Positions 54,392-63,079 of a DNA stretch of 64,000 nt are shown here, in pieces. The stretch's first letter is position 1, and every line of letters begins with the position of its first letter. The DNA comes from Veillonella sp. (lineage in GTDB: Bacteria; Bacillota; Negativicutes; Veillonellales; Veillonellaceae), in the NCBI RefSeq assembly GCF_041333735.1, contig NZ_JBGKFB010000001.1, positions 985,001 to 1,049,000 on the forward strand. Reading direction: 5' to 3'. The position numbers and the translations under genes were made by a program. Under the pieces are notes generated by a model. It was not told where the DNA came from and ran no database searches. It saw nothing but the letters and a program-made list of their open reading frames with translations.

Positions 54392-55429
54392 ATGAAAGAT
54401 AAGTCAGTATTACCAATTGAGGAACAATTAAATAGATTTCTTCAACCAAAATGCCTAATCCCTGGTGGTCTAGGCTTGTGGGAGGATTATTTCCGCAAGA
54501 TTTGTACGGCTTGGGGAGAGATTAGTGGTGAAATTCGACCACAGCATATCATATTTTCCGCCGATAATGGTTGTAATATGGAAGGCTATGTAGGTTATAA
54601 CTATGAGGTAACGCAAAAGCAGTCGCGTAATATGCTCTTGGGTCGTTCGTCGGCTACACAGTTTTGTAACTTTAACAATATTCCTTATGAAGTTGTGGAT
54701 GTAGGAATTGCCTCAGATGATGGCATCGGAGTGAATCGCAAGGTCGCAAAGGGGACAAAGAATATATTAAATCATCCTGCTATGACTGAGGATGAATTTA
54801 ATCGTGCCTTTCAAGCTGGCTATGAACGGGTACAACATTATGTAAAGCAAGGGATAAATCTTTTTTCCTTTGGTGAAATGGGACTTGGTAATACGACGAC
54901 TTCTGCCTGTGTGTTGTCTGCCTTAACTGGAGCTGATCCCACTGAAACAGTAGGACCCGGTTCTTGGCCGAATAAACCAGATTTGATGAAACGAAAAATT
55001 GATTTTGTGCGCGCTGTATTAGATAAACATAAGGCTAGTATCGTTTCTGTCAGTGAAGTTGAAAGAGTTCGTAAAATCGTAGCCCATGTAGGGGGCTTTG
55101 ATATTGCAGCTATTCTTGGGGCTATGCTCGCTTGTGTTGAGTTTAAAAAGCCCTTTGTCATTGATGGCTTTATTACAGCTGTATCAGCAGCTTGTGCGGT
55201 ACATATGAATGATTGTGTTAAGGATTATGCATTGCCATCTCATAACTCTCGAGAAAAAGGCACAGAGCTAGCTTTAGCAGAGTTAGATATTACACAAGAC
55301 ATGGTTCCTATTCAAGCACAAATGTCGATGGGGGAAGGCACGGGGGCCATCTTGATGGTACAAATGCTCAAAACTACACAGCATATGTTTGTACATGTGG
55401 GCACCTTTGCAGATTTGATGAAATTATAA
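54392..55429 (+). CDS. cobT: CobT-type nicotinate-nucleotide:base phosphoribosyltransferase
   Basis: A 345-residue CobT homologue, which moves phosphoribose from nicotinate mononucleotide to the lower-ligand base of cobamides. GEMGLGNTTTSACVLSALTG, AHVGGFDIAAILGAML, DGFITAVSAACAVH and the catalytic-Glu segment SMGEGTGAIL are all present. The segment usually reading GxGTG, about 25 residues after GEMG, is GPGSWPN here, and the N-terminal ADHG motif reads ADNG. These changes are near the substrate sites and may mean a different base, such as a phenolic one. DUF389 gene follows at 9 bases. Confidence 0.88.
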   Translation: MKDKSVLPIEEQLNRFLQPKCLIPGGLGLWEDYFRKICTAWGEISGEIRPQHIIFSADNGCNMEGYVGYNYEVTQKQSRNMLLGRSSATQFCNFNNIPYEVVDVGIASDDGIGVNRKVAKGTKNILNHPAMTEDEFNRAFQAGYERVQHYVKQGINLFSFGEMGLGNTTTSACVLSALTGADPTETVGPGSWPNKPDLMKRKIDFVRAVLDKHKASIVSVSEVERVRKIVAHVGGFDIAAILGAMLACVEFKKPFVIDGFITAVSAACAVHMNDCVKDYALPSHNSREKGTELALAELDITQDMVPIQAQMSMGEGTGAILMVQMLKTTQHMFVHVGTFADLMKL

Positions 55430-55438
55430 GGAGGACGA

Positions 55439-56752
55439 ATGAAAATAAATAAATACTTTGATATACATTTTGAGCGAGCTGATGATGCAACTATCGCTAA
55501 AAGACTGATAGGTGGGGCTAAGATTAAGGGACCTGCTTTAGTTATCCTGATCCTTTCCATATTTATTGCCTCTATTGGGTTGAATATGAATAGTACGGCA
55601 GTTATTATTGGTGCTATGCTTATATCGCCGTTGATGGGACCTATTTTAGCAACTGCTTATGGCTTCGCTACGCTTAATTTTACAGTTGCAAAAAGTGCTA
55701 TTTTAAGATTGTCCTTACAGATTACGATTGCTGTTTTGGCGTCTGCTTTGTATTTTTATATTTCTCCCATTAATACTGCTACATCTGAACTGTTAGCGCG
55801 TACAGAACCGAGTATTTATGATGTACTTATTGCTATATTTGGTGGGTTAGCTGGGATTATTGGGCAAACGCGTAAGACCTTAGATAATGTTATCCCAGGG
55901 GTTGCGATTGCGACTGCACTTATGCCACCACTATGTACGGCAGGATATGGACTTGCTAATGGAGATTGGCACTATTTCTTTGGGGCTGCCTATTTATTCT
56001 TTATAAATACATTCTTCATCTTCTTTGCAACTTTTATTGTTTTAAAGGGTGTATATAGTTTGCCATTCCATAAACAAGACAAAGAGCTTATTCGTCGTAA
56101 TCAGCTAATATTTCTTGTGATTGGTCTTATTATGGCTATACCAAGTATTTATGCAGGCTATGATATGACTATCAAGTATTCTGAGTCAAATCATTTAGAG
56201 CAGTTTATTAAGAATGATGTTAATCAAGCTGGACGTCGACAAGTGATTGATTATTCATTGGATCGAACGAATAAGCTAGTAGACATAGTAGCTATAGGCG
56301 CTCCTGTGACTTCGGAGGAACAATCCCAGTTGGAAGGCAAGTTACAGCAGTATAAGTACTTACACTCTTATACACTCCAATTTGTTAATAGCGTAGATGA
56401 GAAAAAATCTACTATGGATAAGACAAGTTTGAATCAATCTTCGGAGAACCTTGAAACATATAAAAAATTGAGTAATCTGTACCAGCCGACTTATCAACTA
56501 GTAAGTGAAACGATAAATACTATGAAAACGACAGAAGCTGAAGCAAAGGCGTTGTTCCCGTTTGTAAGCAAAGTGGAAGGAATGCCTTTGATAGATAATC
56601 TAGAACAGCCTAAAGCGAGTCGCTATATGGTAATTATCCATACCACATCCACTGTATCTGATGCAGATTCGGAACGAATAAAAGCTTGGTTAGAGGCTAA
56701 ATTATCAGCACCTGTAACTATTTCTGTGGAGCAAACAACGTCAACTCAATAA
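55439..56752 (+). CDS. DUF389 membrane protein
   Basis: 437 residues. Residues 25-260 match the DUF389 family: IKGPALVILILSIFIASIGLNMNSTAVIIGAMLISPLMGPI (named by parts), GLAGIIGQTRKTLDNVIPGVAIATALMPPLCTAGYGL and further membrane segments, about six in all. A soluble domain (about 265-437) with Thr/Ser-rich stretches follows. Function is unknown for the family. AAGGAGG precedes the ATG; it is in an operon with cobT. Confidence 0.88.
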   Translation: MKINKYFDIHFERADDATIAKRLIGGAKIKGPALVILILSIFIASIGLNMNSTAVIIGAMLISPLMGPILATAYGFATLNFTVAKSAILRLSLQITIAVLASALYFYISPINTATSELLARTEPSIYDVLIAIFGGLAGIIGQTRKTLDNVIPGVAIATALMPPLCTAGYGLANGDWHYFFGAAYLFFINTFFIFFATFIVLKGVYSLPFHKQDKELIRRNQLIFLVIGLIMAIPSIYAGYDMTIKYSESNHLEQFIKNDVNQAGRRQVIDYSLDRTNKLVDIVAIGAPVTSEEQSQLEGKLQQYKYLHSYTLQFVNSVDEKKSTMDKTSLNQSSENLETYKKLSNLYQPTYQLVSETINTMKTTEAEAKALFPFVSKVEGMPLIDNLEQPKASRYMVIIHTTSTVSDADSERIKAWLEAKLSAPVTISVEQTTSTQ

Positions 56753-56803
56753 GTTGATTTTTTGATTTTGATTAGATTGTTTATTATATAGAGCGATATG
56801 TAT

Positions 56804-56878
56804 AACGGTACTAAGTTTGATTGAATCTATTAGGTATATTACCTAGTAGTACGGGGAATCAGCTTAGTACCGTTTTTA
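56804..56878 (+). terminator. Long hairpin terminator after the DUF389 gene
   Basis: AACGGTACTAAG with its complement (56863-56874), inner GATT/AATC pairs and an apical CTATTAGGTA/TACCTAGTAG stem, then TTTT. An elaborate shape, but with a normal terminator end. Confidence 0.78.
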
Positions 56879-57014
56879 TGTATTTGGCATAGCTAAATGT
56901 AATTACTCTTATCTTGCTATAGATTAAAGTTATATTAATGCATATATAAAATCTATTATACGAGTAGGAATTAAATTGATATACTTACTACATCGAAATT
57001 ATTAAATAATCAAA

Positions 57015-57058
57015 TGTAGATATAAGATAAGAAAAATAAATTTATTATAATATCTACA
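57015..57058 (+). promoter_or_regulatory. Promoter of the MetQ-like gene overlapped by an inverted repeat
   Basis: TATAAT at 57046-57051. TGTAGATAT (57015-57023) and its complement ATATCTACA (57050-57058) bracket the promoter, so a repressor could occupy both. No SAM riboswitch sequence is visible in the 370-base gap. Confidence 0.5.
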
Positions 57059-57121
57059 AATGTTATATACGTATGAGTCCTCGTCCGAGATGTAGGTTTT
57101 CATCGTAGATAGGAGGATTAC

Positions 57122-57943
57122 ATGAAAAAATGGTTAGCATTAGCAGCGACGGCCGTACTGGGTGCGTCCTTATTGATTAGTGGTTGTGGCTCTTCCACAA
57201 ATAACGCGAGCTCTAGTGGCTCTAAAGAGGTATTAAAGGTAGCAGCAAATCCTGTACCTCATGCTGAAATTTTAGAACAAGTTAAACCTATTTTGGCTAA
57301 GGAAGGTGTAGACTTACAAATCGTTGAATTTACAGACTACATCCAACCAAATATGGCTCTATCTAGCCATGAAGTAGATGCAAACTTCTTTGCAAACGTA
57401 CCTTACCAAAATAACTACAATAAAGATCATGGTACAAACTTCGTAAGCTTTGCACCAGTTCATATTGAACCATTGGCTATTTACTCTCAAAAAATTAAAG
57501 ACTTGAAAGACTTGCCAAATGGTGCAAAAGTAGCAATTCCATCTGACCCAACAAATAGTGCTCGTGCACTTCTCTTGTTGCAAAGTGCAGGTCTAGTAAC
57601 ATTGAAAGATCCAACTGGTTTGACTAACACACCATTTGATATAACTAGCAACCCTAAAAATATTCAAATTACTGAGTTAGAAGCAGCTCAAATTCCTCGT
57701 TCTATCCAAGATTTAGATGCAGCAGTAATCAATGCTAACTATGCGTTGCCAGCTGGTCTTAATCCTACAAAAGATGGCTTATTCGTAGAAAAAGCTGACT
57801 CTCCATATGCAAATCTTCTTTCTGTTAACCCTGGTGATGAAAATAAACCAGCTATCCAAAAATTAGCTAAAGCATTACAATCTCCAGAAGTTAAGAAGTT
57901 CATCGAAGAACACTACAAGGGAGCTATCATCCCAGCGTTCTAA
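57122..57943 (+). CDS. MetQ/NlpA-family substrate-binding lipoprotein
   Basis: 273 residues, standard for the family. A lipoprotein signal ends LISGC (Cys22). The mature protein has VAANPVPHAEILEQVKPIL, VDANFFANVPYQNNYN, VAIPSDPTNSARALLLLQSAGL and AAVINANYALPAGL, all typical for methionine-type binding proteins that feed MetNI ABC importers. metN and metI are not adjacent. AGGAGG precedes the ATG. Confidence 0.92.
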   Translation: MKKWLALAATAVLGASLLISGCGSSTNNASSSGSKEVLKVAANPVPHAEILEQVKPILAKEGVDLQIVEFTDYIQPNMALSSHEVDANFFANVPYQNNYNKDHGTNFVSFAPVHIEPLAIYSQKIKDLKDLPNGAKVAIPSDPTNSARALLLLQSAGLVTLKDPTGLTNTPFDITSNPKNIQITELEAAQIPRSIQDLDAAVINANYALPAGLNPTKDGLFVEKADSPYANLLSVNPGDENKPAIQKLAKALQSPEVKKFIEEHYKGAIIPAF

Positions 57944-58005
57944 TTGATCGTTAATACTATATGTATCTGATACAATACCTTCTCATGACAAACTCTATAG
58001 ATACG

Positions 58006-58041
58006 AAAAAGGCGTAACACCATTGGTGTTACGCCTTTTTT
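58006..58041. terminator. Bidirectional intrinsic terminator
   Basis: AAAAAGGCGTAACACC with its complement around a 3-base loop, A and T runs on both sides, between convergent genes. Confidence 0.92.
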
Positions 58042-58047
58042 ATTATA

Positions 58048-58938
58048 TTATGCATCAATTGGTTTTGCATATTTTTTCCGATATGAATGTGGTGTTTCAG
58101 TGGTAGCCATTTTGAAAATTTTACAGAAATAACTAGTTCTGTTATAGCCTAATGTTTTACTGATCTGATTAACTGTTAGTTGGGAATATACTAATAGTTT
58201 TTTTGCTTCTTGTATGCGTAATAGTGTTATATATTGCACTACTGAAAGTCCCGTATCATCTTTAAAAATCTTAGAGAAGTAGGACTCACTTAAATGAATA
58301 TGTTCCGAAATCCTTCTGAGCGACACTCGTTTGCTCAGATTTTTTTCTATATATAACATAGCCTTTCGAATTTCTGGACGATTAATAGGTCGTTCAGACT
58401 CCACAAAGTCTGGCAATTGTTCATAAGGCATCTCTTCTGCTATGGCATCGTTAAATGGGAAGTAGTGTTCAACCAAAATCCGTAAAACCTTTGTAGCACT
58501 GTAAATTTGTTCGGCTGTCAAAACTGGTAAGGTCCGATATAAGGCACGAAGTTTGGTGTCATCATGCCAATCGGTTTGGGTAGGAAGAATAGGTTTGATC
58601 GTCGTATCTTCTGTTTTTGTTTGACCTGCCATAATAAATCCTAAAATGGCTCCATCTTTCATAACCGGAACAGAGAAATCGATGAGGCCCATGTGACAGC
58701 GATACGGGCAGGATGATAGTTCTTTTGTAGCATCTAGTCCACCATATAGGTCGCATTGATTGCAGCGCTTGGCGTAGGCTGGATTGCGCCTTACGACCTT
58801 ACAAAATGGAGAAAAGTTATATTCTTGAGATAACACTTTTCCACGATTATTAACAAAAATAGCAGCAATCTTTGTTATGTTTGTGAAATCGCGCATGATT
58901 TCATTGATAAGCTTAGTATCTTCATTCGTACTAATCAT
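58048..58938 (-). CDS. pocR: PocR-type AraC-family regulator
   Basis: 296 residues. The N-terminal part (about 10-165) is a PocR sensory domain with FNFSPFC-like YNFSPFC, then the cysteine cluster KRCNQCD and SCPYRCHMGLIDFSVPV, and GFIMAGQ. The C-terminal 100 residues are two AraC helix-turn-helix units (LRRISEHIHLSESYFSKIFKDD, VNQISKTLGYNRTSYFCKIFK). In Salmonella PocR activates pdu and cob with propanediol. GGAGG precedes ATG 58938, preferred over an ATG 39 codons earlier. It is divergent from pdu, so it is the likely activator. Confidence 0.92.
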   Translation of the reverse strand: MISTNEDTKLINEIMRDFTNITKIAAIFVNNRGKVLSQEYNFSPFCKVVRRNPAYAKRCNQCDLYGGLDATKELSSCPYRCHMGLIDFSVPVMKDGAILGFIMAGQTKTEDTTIKPILPTQTDWHDDTKLRALYRTLPVLTAEQIYSATKVLRILVEHYFPFNDAIAEEMPYEQLPDFVESERPINRPEIRKAMLYIEKNLSKRVSLRRISEHIHLSESYFSKIFKDDTGLSVVQYITLLRIQEAKKLLVYSQLTVNQISKTLGYNRTSYFCKIFKMATTETPHSYRKKYAKPIDA

Positions 58939-59127
58939 GGTAAAACCTCCAATCACAAATGTGTTAAGAGGGCTAGTAAGCACACCGCTAAATAGCTCTA
59001 CTTGCTCTCTATCTAAAGGGTAGGCTCTAAACCTGAGAAAAGAGAAAAGTGACATACCACCTAAAATTCATATACCTATAAAATTACGTTATTTCTTGCT
59101 TCTATATGTATAAGTATAACAGGATTG

Positions 59128-59200
59128 TCGTATTTTTGTAATAGAAAAATCGCATTTTACGAATATACATAAAAAAGTTGCATTTAATAATTTTTATAAT
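59128..59200 (+). promoter_or_regulatory. Candidate PocR operators and pdu promoter
   Basis: TCGTATTTTT (59128) and TCGCATTTTA (59150) are direct repeats 22 bases apart, two helical turns, as AraC-type activators favour. A third like word, TTGCATTTAA, is at 59178. TATAAT is at 59195-59200 with a poor -35, as expected of an activated promoter. About 220 bases of leader follow before pduB; no cobalamin riboswitch box is visible. Confidence 0.45.
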
Positions 59201-59426
59201 AAAGGTAGATAAAAGCCTTATAGTACATGTATTTAGAAAGGATTGAGTCCGATGGGTTGTGACTGAATAGCAAGGCATGCTCTATAGTAATATATGGTGT
59301 ACAGAATTTAGGGTTGCATACATATGAATGATTAAAGAAATGATAAAAAATATAAATTGGTATACCGCAACATAGTTTTCTGTACATAGATACTTTGATA
59401 CTTTCATTATACGTATGGAGGGTATT

Positions 59427-60128
59427 ATGGCGACAACATGTGGATTAACTGAATTTGTAGGGACTAGTAAAACAGGTGATACTATTGGTCTCGTAATTGC
59501 TAACGTAGATCAACAAGTATTAGATGCGATGAAACTAAAGAAAAAATATCGTTCCATCGGTATTTTAGGTGCTCGTACTGGTGCAGGCCCACACATTATG
59601 GCTGCTGATGAAGCAGTAAAAGCAACCAATACTGAAATTGTTAGCATTGAATTACCTCGCGATACTAAAGGTGGCGCAGGCCATGGCTCGTTAATCATTT
59701 TTGGTGGTGATGATGTATCCGATGTAAAACGAGCTATTGAAGTAGCATTAGCTGAAGTGGAACGTACTTTTGGCGATGTATACGCAAACGATGCTGGTCA
59801 TATTGAACTTCAATATACAGCACGCGCTAGTCATGCAGTAAATGCAGCATTTGGCGCTCCCGAAGGTAAAGCTTTTGGTCTTATCGTAGGTGCTCCAGCA
59901 GCTATTGGTGTAGTTATGGCCGATGTAGCTGTCAAATCTGCAAACGTTGATGTAATCGGTTATGCATCTCCTTCTGCAGGTACAAGTAATTCTAACGAAG
60001 TAATTTTACAGATTTCTGGCGATTCTGGAGCTGTACGACAAGCGGTTATTTCTGCTCGTGAAGTAGGTAAACAATTGCTCGGTACGATGGGTGACGAACC
60101 AGTGAACGGAGCCCCTTCCTATATCTAA
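59427..60128 (+). CDS. pduB: Microcompartment shell protein PduB (short form)
   Basis: 233 residues with two BMC domains in tandem, forming trimers in the shell of the 1,2-propanediol organelle. LTEFVGTSKTGDTIGLVIANVD, GARTGAGPHIMAADEAVKATN and the end NGAPSYI match Salmonella PduB nearly throughout. It begins where the Salmonella short product PduB' begins; an in-frame stop at 59373 and no start in between rule out the longer N-terminus. In Salmonella that extension links shell and enzyme core. No pduA-like gene precedes it. Confidence 0.94.
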   Translation: MATTCGLTEFVGTSKTGDTIGLVIANVDQQVLDAMKLKKKYRSIGILGARTGAGPHIMAADEAVKATNTEIVSIELPRDTKGGAGHGSLIIFGGDDVSDVKRAIEVALAEVERTFGDVYANDAGHIELQYTARASHAVNAAFGAPEGKAFGLIVGAPAAIGVVMADVAVKSANVDVIGYASPSAGTSNSNEVILQISGDSGAVRQAVISAREVGKQLLGTMGDEPVNGAPSYI

Positions 60129-60149
60129 TCTGAAAGGATGGTATGCCCT

Positions 60150-61811
60150 ATGAAATCAAAACGTTTCGAAGTCTTAAGTCAACGTCCTGTTAATCAGGAT
60201 GGTTATGTAAAGGAATGGGTAGAGGAAGGTTTTATAGCCATGGAATCTCCTCAAGATCCAAAGCCTAGTCTCAAAATCGAAGGTGGGCGCATCGTTGAAC
60301 TCGATAGTAAACGCCGTGAAGATTTTGATCTTATCGATACATTTATTGCAAATTACGGTATCGTTCTCGATGGTGCTGAACAAGCAATGGCAAAGGATTC
60401 AAAAGAGATTGCTAATATGATGCTTACACCATCAGTACCTCGTGAAGAAATCGTTAAGATTTGTAAATCTATTACTCCAGCGAAAATGTTGGAAGTTGTT
60501 TCTTCTATGAACGTTGTTGAGATGATGCAATGTATGCAAAAAATGCGTGCTCGTCGTACAATGGCTAACCAAGCTCATGTAACGAACGTAAACGACAATC
60601 CAGTACAAATCGCAGCCGATGCTGCGGAAGGTGCACTTCGTGGGTTCGCAGAAGAAGAAACAACAGTAGCCGTTGCTCGTTACGCACCACTCAATGCGAT
60701 TAGCTTACTCGTAGGCTCTCAATGTGGTCGCCCAGGTGTATTGACACAATGCTCCTTGGAAGAAGCGACAGAATTGGAACTTGGCATGCGTGGCTTCACA
60801 GCATATGCAGAAACAATTTCCGTATATGGTACAGAAGACGTATTTACCGATGGTGATGATACACCTTGGTCTAAAGGATTCCTCGCATCTGCTTATGCCT
60901 CTCGTGGTCTTAAAATGCGCTTCACCTCTGGTACAGGTTCTGAAGTACAAATGGGCCAAGCAGAAGGTAAATCTATGTTGTACCTTGAAATCCGTTGCCT
61001 ATATATCACAAAAGGCGCTGGCGTACAAGGTATCCAAAATGGTTCTGTAAGCTGTATCGGTATTCCAGCAGCTGTACCTTCTGGTATCCGCGCTGTATTA
61101 GCAGAAAACCTTGTAGCAGCTATGCTCGACCTAGAATGTGCATCTAGTAATGACCAAACATTCAGTCATTCTGATTTGCGTAGAACAGCTCGTACATTGA
61201 TGCAATTTGCACCAGGTACTGACTTCATTTGCTCTGGTTATAGCTCTACACCAAACTATGACAACATGTTTGCTGGTTCCAACTGGGATGCAGAGGACTA
61301 TGATGACTGGACAGTTATTCAACGTGACCTTAAGGTAAATGGTGGACTTATCCCTGCTCGCGAAGAAGAAGTAGTAGCAGTTCGTAATAAAGCGGCTCGT
61401 GCACTACAAGCTTTATTCAAAGCATTAGGTTTGCCTCCGATTACAGATCAAGAGGTAGAGGCTGCTACTTATGCGAATGGCTCTAAAGATATGCCTCCTC
61501 GCGACAAGGTTGCAGATATTAAAGCGGCTCAAGACTTGTTGAACCGCGGTGTTACAGGTGTTGACTTTGTAAAAGGCTTAGCTAAAGAAGGTCATCCTGA
61601 TGTAGCACAAAGTATTTTGAATCTATTAAAACAAAAAATCTCCGGCGATTACTTACAAACATCGGCCATCTTTGACCGTGATTTCAATGTTATCTCCGCG
61701 ATTAACAATAGAAATGACTATCAAGGTGTTGGCACAGGTTATCGTGTGGAAGGTGAAGATTGGGAACGCATTAAAGATATTCCAAACGCCATTGATCCAC
61801 GGGATATATAA
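60150..61811 (+). CDS. pduC: Propanediol/glycerol dehydratase large subunit
   Basis: 553 residues, Salmonella PduC being 554. B12-dependent conversion of 1,2-propanediol to propionaldehyde (glycerol to 3-hydroxypropionaldehyde). RPVNQDG at the start, AHVTNVNDNPVQIAADAAEG, SQCGRPGVLTQCSLEEATEL, ECASSNDQTFSHSD and SGYSSTPNYDNMFAGSN are family signatures. AAAGGATGG precedes ATG 60150. The alpha chain of the PduCDE complex, with pduD and pduE right behind. Confidence 0.97.
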   Translation: MKSKRFEVLSQRPVNQDGYVKEWVEEGFIAMESPQDPKPSLKIEGGRIVELDSKRREDFDLIDTFIANYGIVLDGAEQAMAKDSKEIANMMLTPSVPREEIVKICKSITPAKMLEVVSSMNVVEMMQCMQKMRARRTMANQAHVTNVNDNPVQIAADAAEGALRGFAEEETTVAVARYAPLNAISLLVGSQCGRPGVLTQCSLEEATELELGMRGFTAYAETISVYGTEDVFTDGDDTPWSKGFLASAYASRGLKMRFTSGTGSEVQMGQAEGKSMLYLEIRCLYITKGAGVQGIQNGSVSCIGIPAAVPSGIRAVLAENLVAAMLDLECASSNDQTFSHSDLRRTARTLMQFAPGTDFICSGYSSTPNYDNMFAGSNWDAEDYDDWTVIQRDLKVNGGLIPAREEEVVAVRNKAARALQALFKALGLPPITDQEVEAATYANGSKDMPPRDKVADIKAAQDLLNRGVTGVDFVKGLAKEGHPDVAQSILNLLKQKISGDYLQTSAIFDRDFNVISAINNRNDYQGVGTGYRVEGEDWERIKDIPNAIDPRDI

Positions 61812-61823
61812 GGAGGTGTCATG

Positions 61824-62519
61824 ATGGCTGAAATTAACAGAGATGTATTACGTTCTATTATCCTAGACGTTTTACAAGAAATGGGTGGTGTTCATGAAGC
61901 ACCACAATTCAAGGCTAGTGCTGGTAAAAGCACAACACCAAGTGCTACTCCTAGACATGAAGATCCAACTGGTGACGATAGCTGGCTCCAAACTGGTGGC
62001 CCTGCACAACCTGGTACAAGCGCAGATGAAGTGGTTATTGCTGTTGGCCCTGCCTTTGGCCGTAGTCAACGACAAACCATCGTTGGTGTACCGCATCAAG
62101 AGGTAATTCGCCAATTAGTAGCTGGTATCGAAGAAGAAGGTTTAAAAGCTCGTGTAATTCGCGTATACCGTTCCTCTGACGTAGCGGCCGTAGCCGTTGA
62201 AGGCGATTCTATTTCTGGATCTGGTGTATGCATCGGTATTCAATCTAAAGGTACTACTTTGATTCACCAACGCGATTTACAACCACTTTCAAATTTGGAA
62301 TTATTCCCTCAAGCACCTCTATTAACAGCTGAAACATACCGTGCTATCGGTAAAAATGCTGCTAAATATGCTAAGGGCGAATCCCCAACACCAGTACCAA
62401 CATTGAACGATCAAATGGCTCGTCCAAAATATCAAGCATTATCTGCATTGCTTCATATCAAGGAAACTAAGCATGTAGTAAAAGGTAAGCCAGCTGATGA
62501 AGTTCGTGTCACTGTATAA
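61824..62519 (+). CDS. pduD: Propanediol/glycerol dehydratase medium subunit
   Basis: 231 residues. The N-terminal amphipathic helix (AEINRDVLRSIILDVLQEM) resembles the encapsulation peptide that carries the enzyme into the shell, and a disordered Ala/Pro/Thr stretch follows. The core has DEVVIAVGPAFG, VAGIEEEGLKARVIRVYRSSDVA and SNLELFPQAPLLTAETYR. AAGGAGGTG lies upstream; ATG 61821 is an equally possible start. Confidence 0.95.
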   Translation: MAEINRDVLRSIILDVLQEMGGVHEAPQFKASAGKSTTPSATPRHEDPTGDDSWLQTGGPAQPGTSADEVVIAVGPAFGRSQRQTIVGVPHQEVIRQLVAGIEEEGLKARVIRVYRSSDVAAVAVEGDSISGSGVCIGIQSKGTTLIHQRDLQPLSNLELFPQAPLLTAETYRAIGKNAAKYAKGESPTPVPTLNDQMARPKYQALSALLHIKETKHVVKGKPADEVRVTV

Positions 62520-62530
62520 GGAGGTTTACT

Positions 62531-63061
62531 ATGGCTAACGAATTAGAAGCCTTAATTCGGCAGATCGTATCTGAAATAGAAGGGGCGAAAGGTAGTACAA
62601 CACAGTATTCAGCGCCTCATACACCATCTACAACTAATACAGTAGATAGAGTAGTTACAATCGAAGATTATCCGATTGCTAAAAAACATCCAGAATGGAT
62701 TGATCTTGGTCAAGGTCGAGACTTAAGCCATATTACGATGGATAACGTAATGGCCGGACATATCACAATGGACGATTTAAAAATTTCTCCATCCATTTTG
62801 AAAGCTCAAGGTCAAATTGCTAAGGCTGGGGGCCGAGATCAAATTGAACTCAACTTCTCTCGCGCTGCAGAAATGACGAAGGTAAGTGATAAACGTTTAC
62901 TTGAAATGTACAATGCACTTCGTCCATATCGTTCTTCTAAACAAGAACTGTTAGATATTGCTAGCGAACTTGATGGTTTAGGGGCTCCAATTTGTGCAAA
63001 CTTTGTACGAGAAGCTGCAGAAAATTACGAACGTCGTAAAAAACTTAAAGGTGATAATTAA
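62531..63061 (+). CDS. pduE: Propanediol/glycerol dehydratase small subunit
   Basis: 176 residues. The N-terminal helix (ELEALIRQIVSEIEGAKG) may also be a targeting helix, then DYPIAKKHPEWI, SHITMDNVMAGHITMDDLKIS and the C-terminal PYRSSKQELLDIASEL with EAAENYERRKKLKGD. It completes the PduCDE holoenzyme and is spaced 11 bases after pduD with AAGGAGG upstream. Confidence 0.95.
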   Translation: MANELEALIRQIVSEIEGAKGSTTQYSAPHTPSTTNTVDRVVTIEDYPIAKKHPEWIDLGQGRDLSHITMDNVMAGHITMDDLKISPSILKAQGQIAKAGGRDQIELNFSRAAEMTKVSDKRLLEMYNALRPYRSSKQELLDIASELDGLGAPICANFVREAAENYERRKKLKGDN

Positions 63062-63079
63062 CCTATAGGAGATGTCATT

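Noticed and set aside
56880..57121. SAM riboswitch or T-box before the MetQ-like gene
   Set aside because: Neither the S-box core nor the T-box sequence is present; only a promoter and an inverted repeat are seen.
58939..59426. Cobalamin riboswitch before the pdu operon
   Set aside because: No B12-box-like segment (AGCCACTG core) is visible.
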